Positions 63,375 through 64,000 of a DNA stretch of 64,000 nucleotides are shown piece after piece (position 1 is the stretch's first letter; each line of letters begins with the position of its first letter). The stretch is from contig NC_087068.1 of NCBI RefSeq assembly GCF_963678635.1, positions 48,691,724 to 48,755,723 on the forward strand, in the 5' to 3' direction. Origin of the DNA: Symsagittifera roscoffensis (Eukaryota > Xenacoelomorpha > Acoela > Convolutidae). The notes beneath the pieces were generated by a model. The model saw nothing but the letters and a program-made list of their open reading frames with translations, made no database searches and had not been told where the DNA came from. The position numbers and the translations under genes are program-made.

Positions 63375-64000
63375 TAAAACCCTCAATGGCGTGGTAAGCG
63401 ACCAAAATCGACACAACCTTTATATTATCAATGGCAGCAACATCAGCCATCAATTTAATTGCTTTTAAACTAGAATAAAAGTTTTAAACCGGATCTTCTT
63501 GATGAAATAAAAAAAACAAGAAAGAATTTTCCTGACCTGAAAAACGAAATCAATGGCTTATATCTCTTTTGATTTTGAATTATCAAAGAGTTATTTAACG
63601 ATGCAGAATAAACTATAAACTCTCTATTTTGACTCCCTATTAGTTCAGAAAGCCATTTGGAAATGCAAGTCAAACTAAGCGTGCATTAACTGTTCGCAGT
63701 TCACTGTTCTTCTGCAGTACTAAACAGGAGTGTTCAAAAACTAATTGGCAGATAGTATGCAATTTTAAATTTAAAAACAACCATTTAAAATATACTAGAA
63801 ATTGAAATCATTAATTGAACAAGTTGAATTTAATTTCACACACATAGTTTCTGGAGGCGTTATTTTTCTGTCAAAAATGTGCTCGTCCCAGAACCTGTGA
63901 TTAACCTTGAGGAAAAGTTGCATCATCTTCATGTTCATCAGAAGCAAAGTTTGAGGATCGTCTGAAAACGACTAAATGGCGCTGTTGAAGAGCGCTGTTA
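63375..64000. other. No gene seen
   Basis: AT-rich flank to the right of the small element. A 67-codon minus-strand frame (63,673-63,470) has no support. Confidence 0.5.

Overview
This is a window of a metazoan (invertebrate) nuclear genome. The evidence is spliced genes with GT-AG introns (an aldo-keto reductase and a rhodopsin-class GPCR), long AT-rich non-coding stretches, short inverted-repeat transposons with 8-bp target duplications, two Ty3/Gypsy-type retroelements and two large tandem duplications. I cannot name the phylum from sequence alone.

Layout. (1) 1-17,656, minus strand: a visibly GC-richer, almost continuously coding block. It is a decayed giant Ty3/Gypsy retroelement that runs off the left edge. 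Reading leftwards it has gag (start at 17,656, zinc knuckle near its end), aspartic protease, reverse transcriptase/RNase H, an acidic linker, integrase, and a C-terminal Pol extension that reads as a macro domain. A ~0.5 kb AT-rich spacer follows, then a second, >8.7 kb polyprotein-like reading frame holding a coiled coil, a clear SGNH/GDSL hydrolase domain, a second SGNH-like domain and ~1,600 codons I do not recognise. Frameshifts and in-frame stops break it throughout. (2) 17.6-26 kb: leader or intergenic DNA with a 21/15-bp minisatellite, short tandem repeats, one TIR element with a perfect 8-bp target duplication, and members of a repeat family with tRNA-like parts and a conserved tail. 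(3) 26,221-27,372, plus strand: a complete three-exon aldo-keto reductase gene. (4) 28.8-56.8 kb, minus strand: one GPCR gene of six coding exons (457 codons when joined), from TM1 at 56.8 kb to a cytoplasmic tail ending at 33,903. Its last exon lies in a 2.75 kb tandem duplication, and its TM3-TM7 exons lie in a separate 5.6 kb tandem duplication. hAT-like MITEs and palindromes sit in its introns. (5) 59,155-63,374, plus strand: a small Gypsy-like element with terminal direct repeats, internally deleted (RNase H and integrase missing).

How the parts relate. The two cellular genes are independent. The retroelement proteins would form the usual Gag-Pol replication set. The extra macro and SGNH domains in the giant element suggest it carried enzymes that act on ADP-ribose and on esters, but that role is inference. 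The near-identity of both tandem duplications means uncollapsed haplotypes in the assembly must be excluded before reading biology into the duplicated exons.
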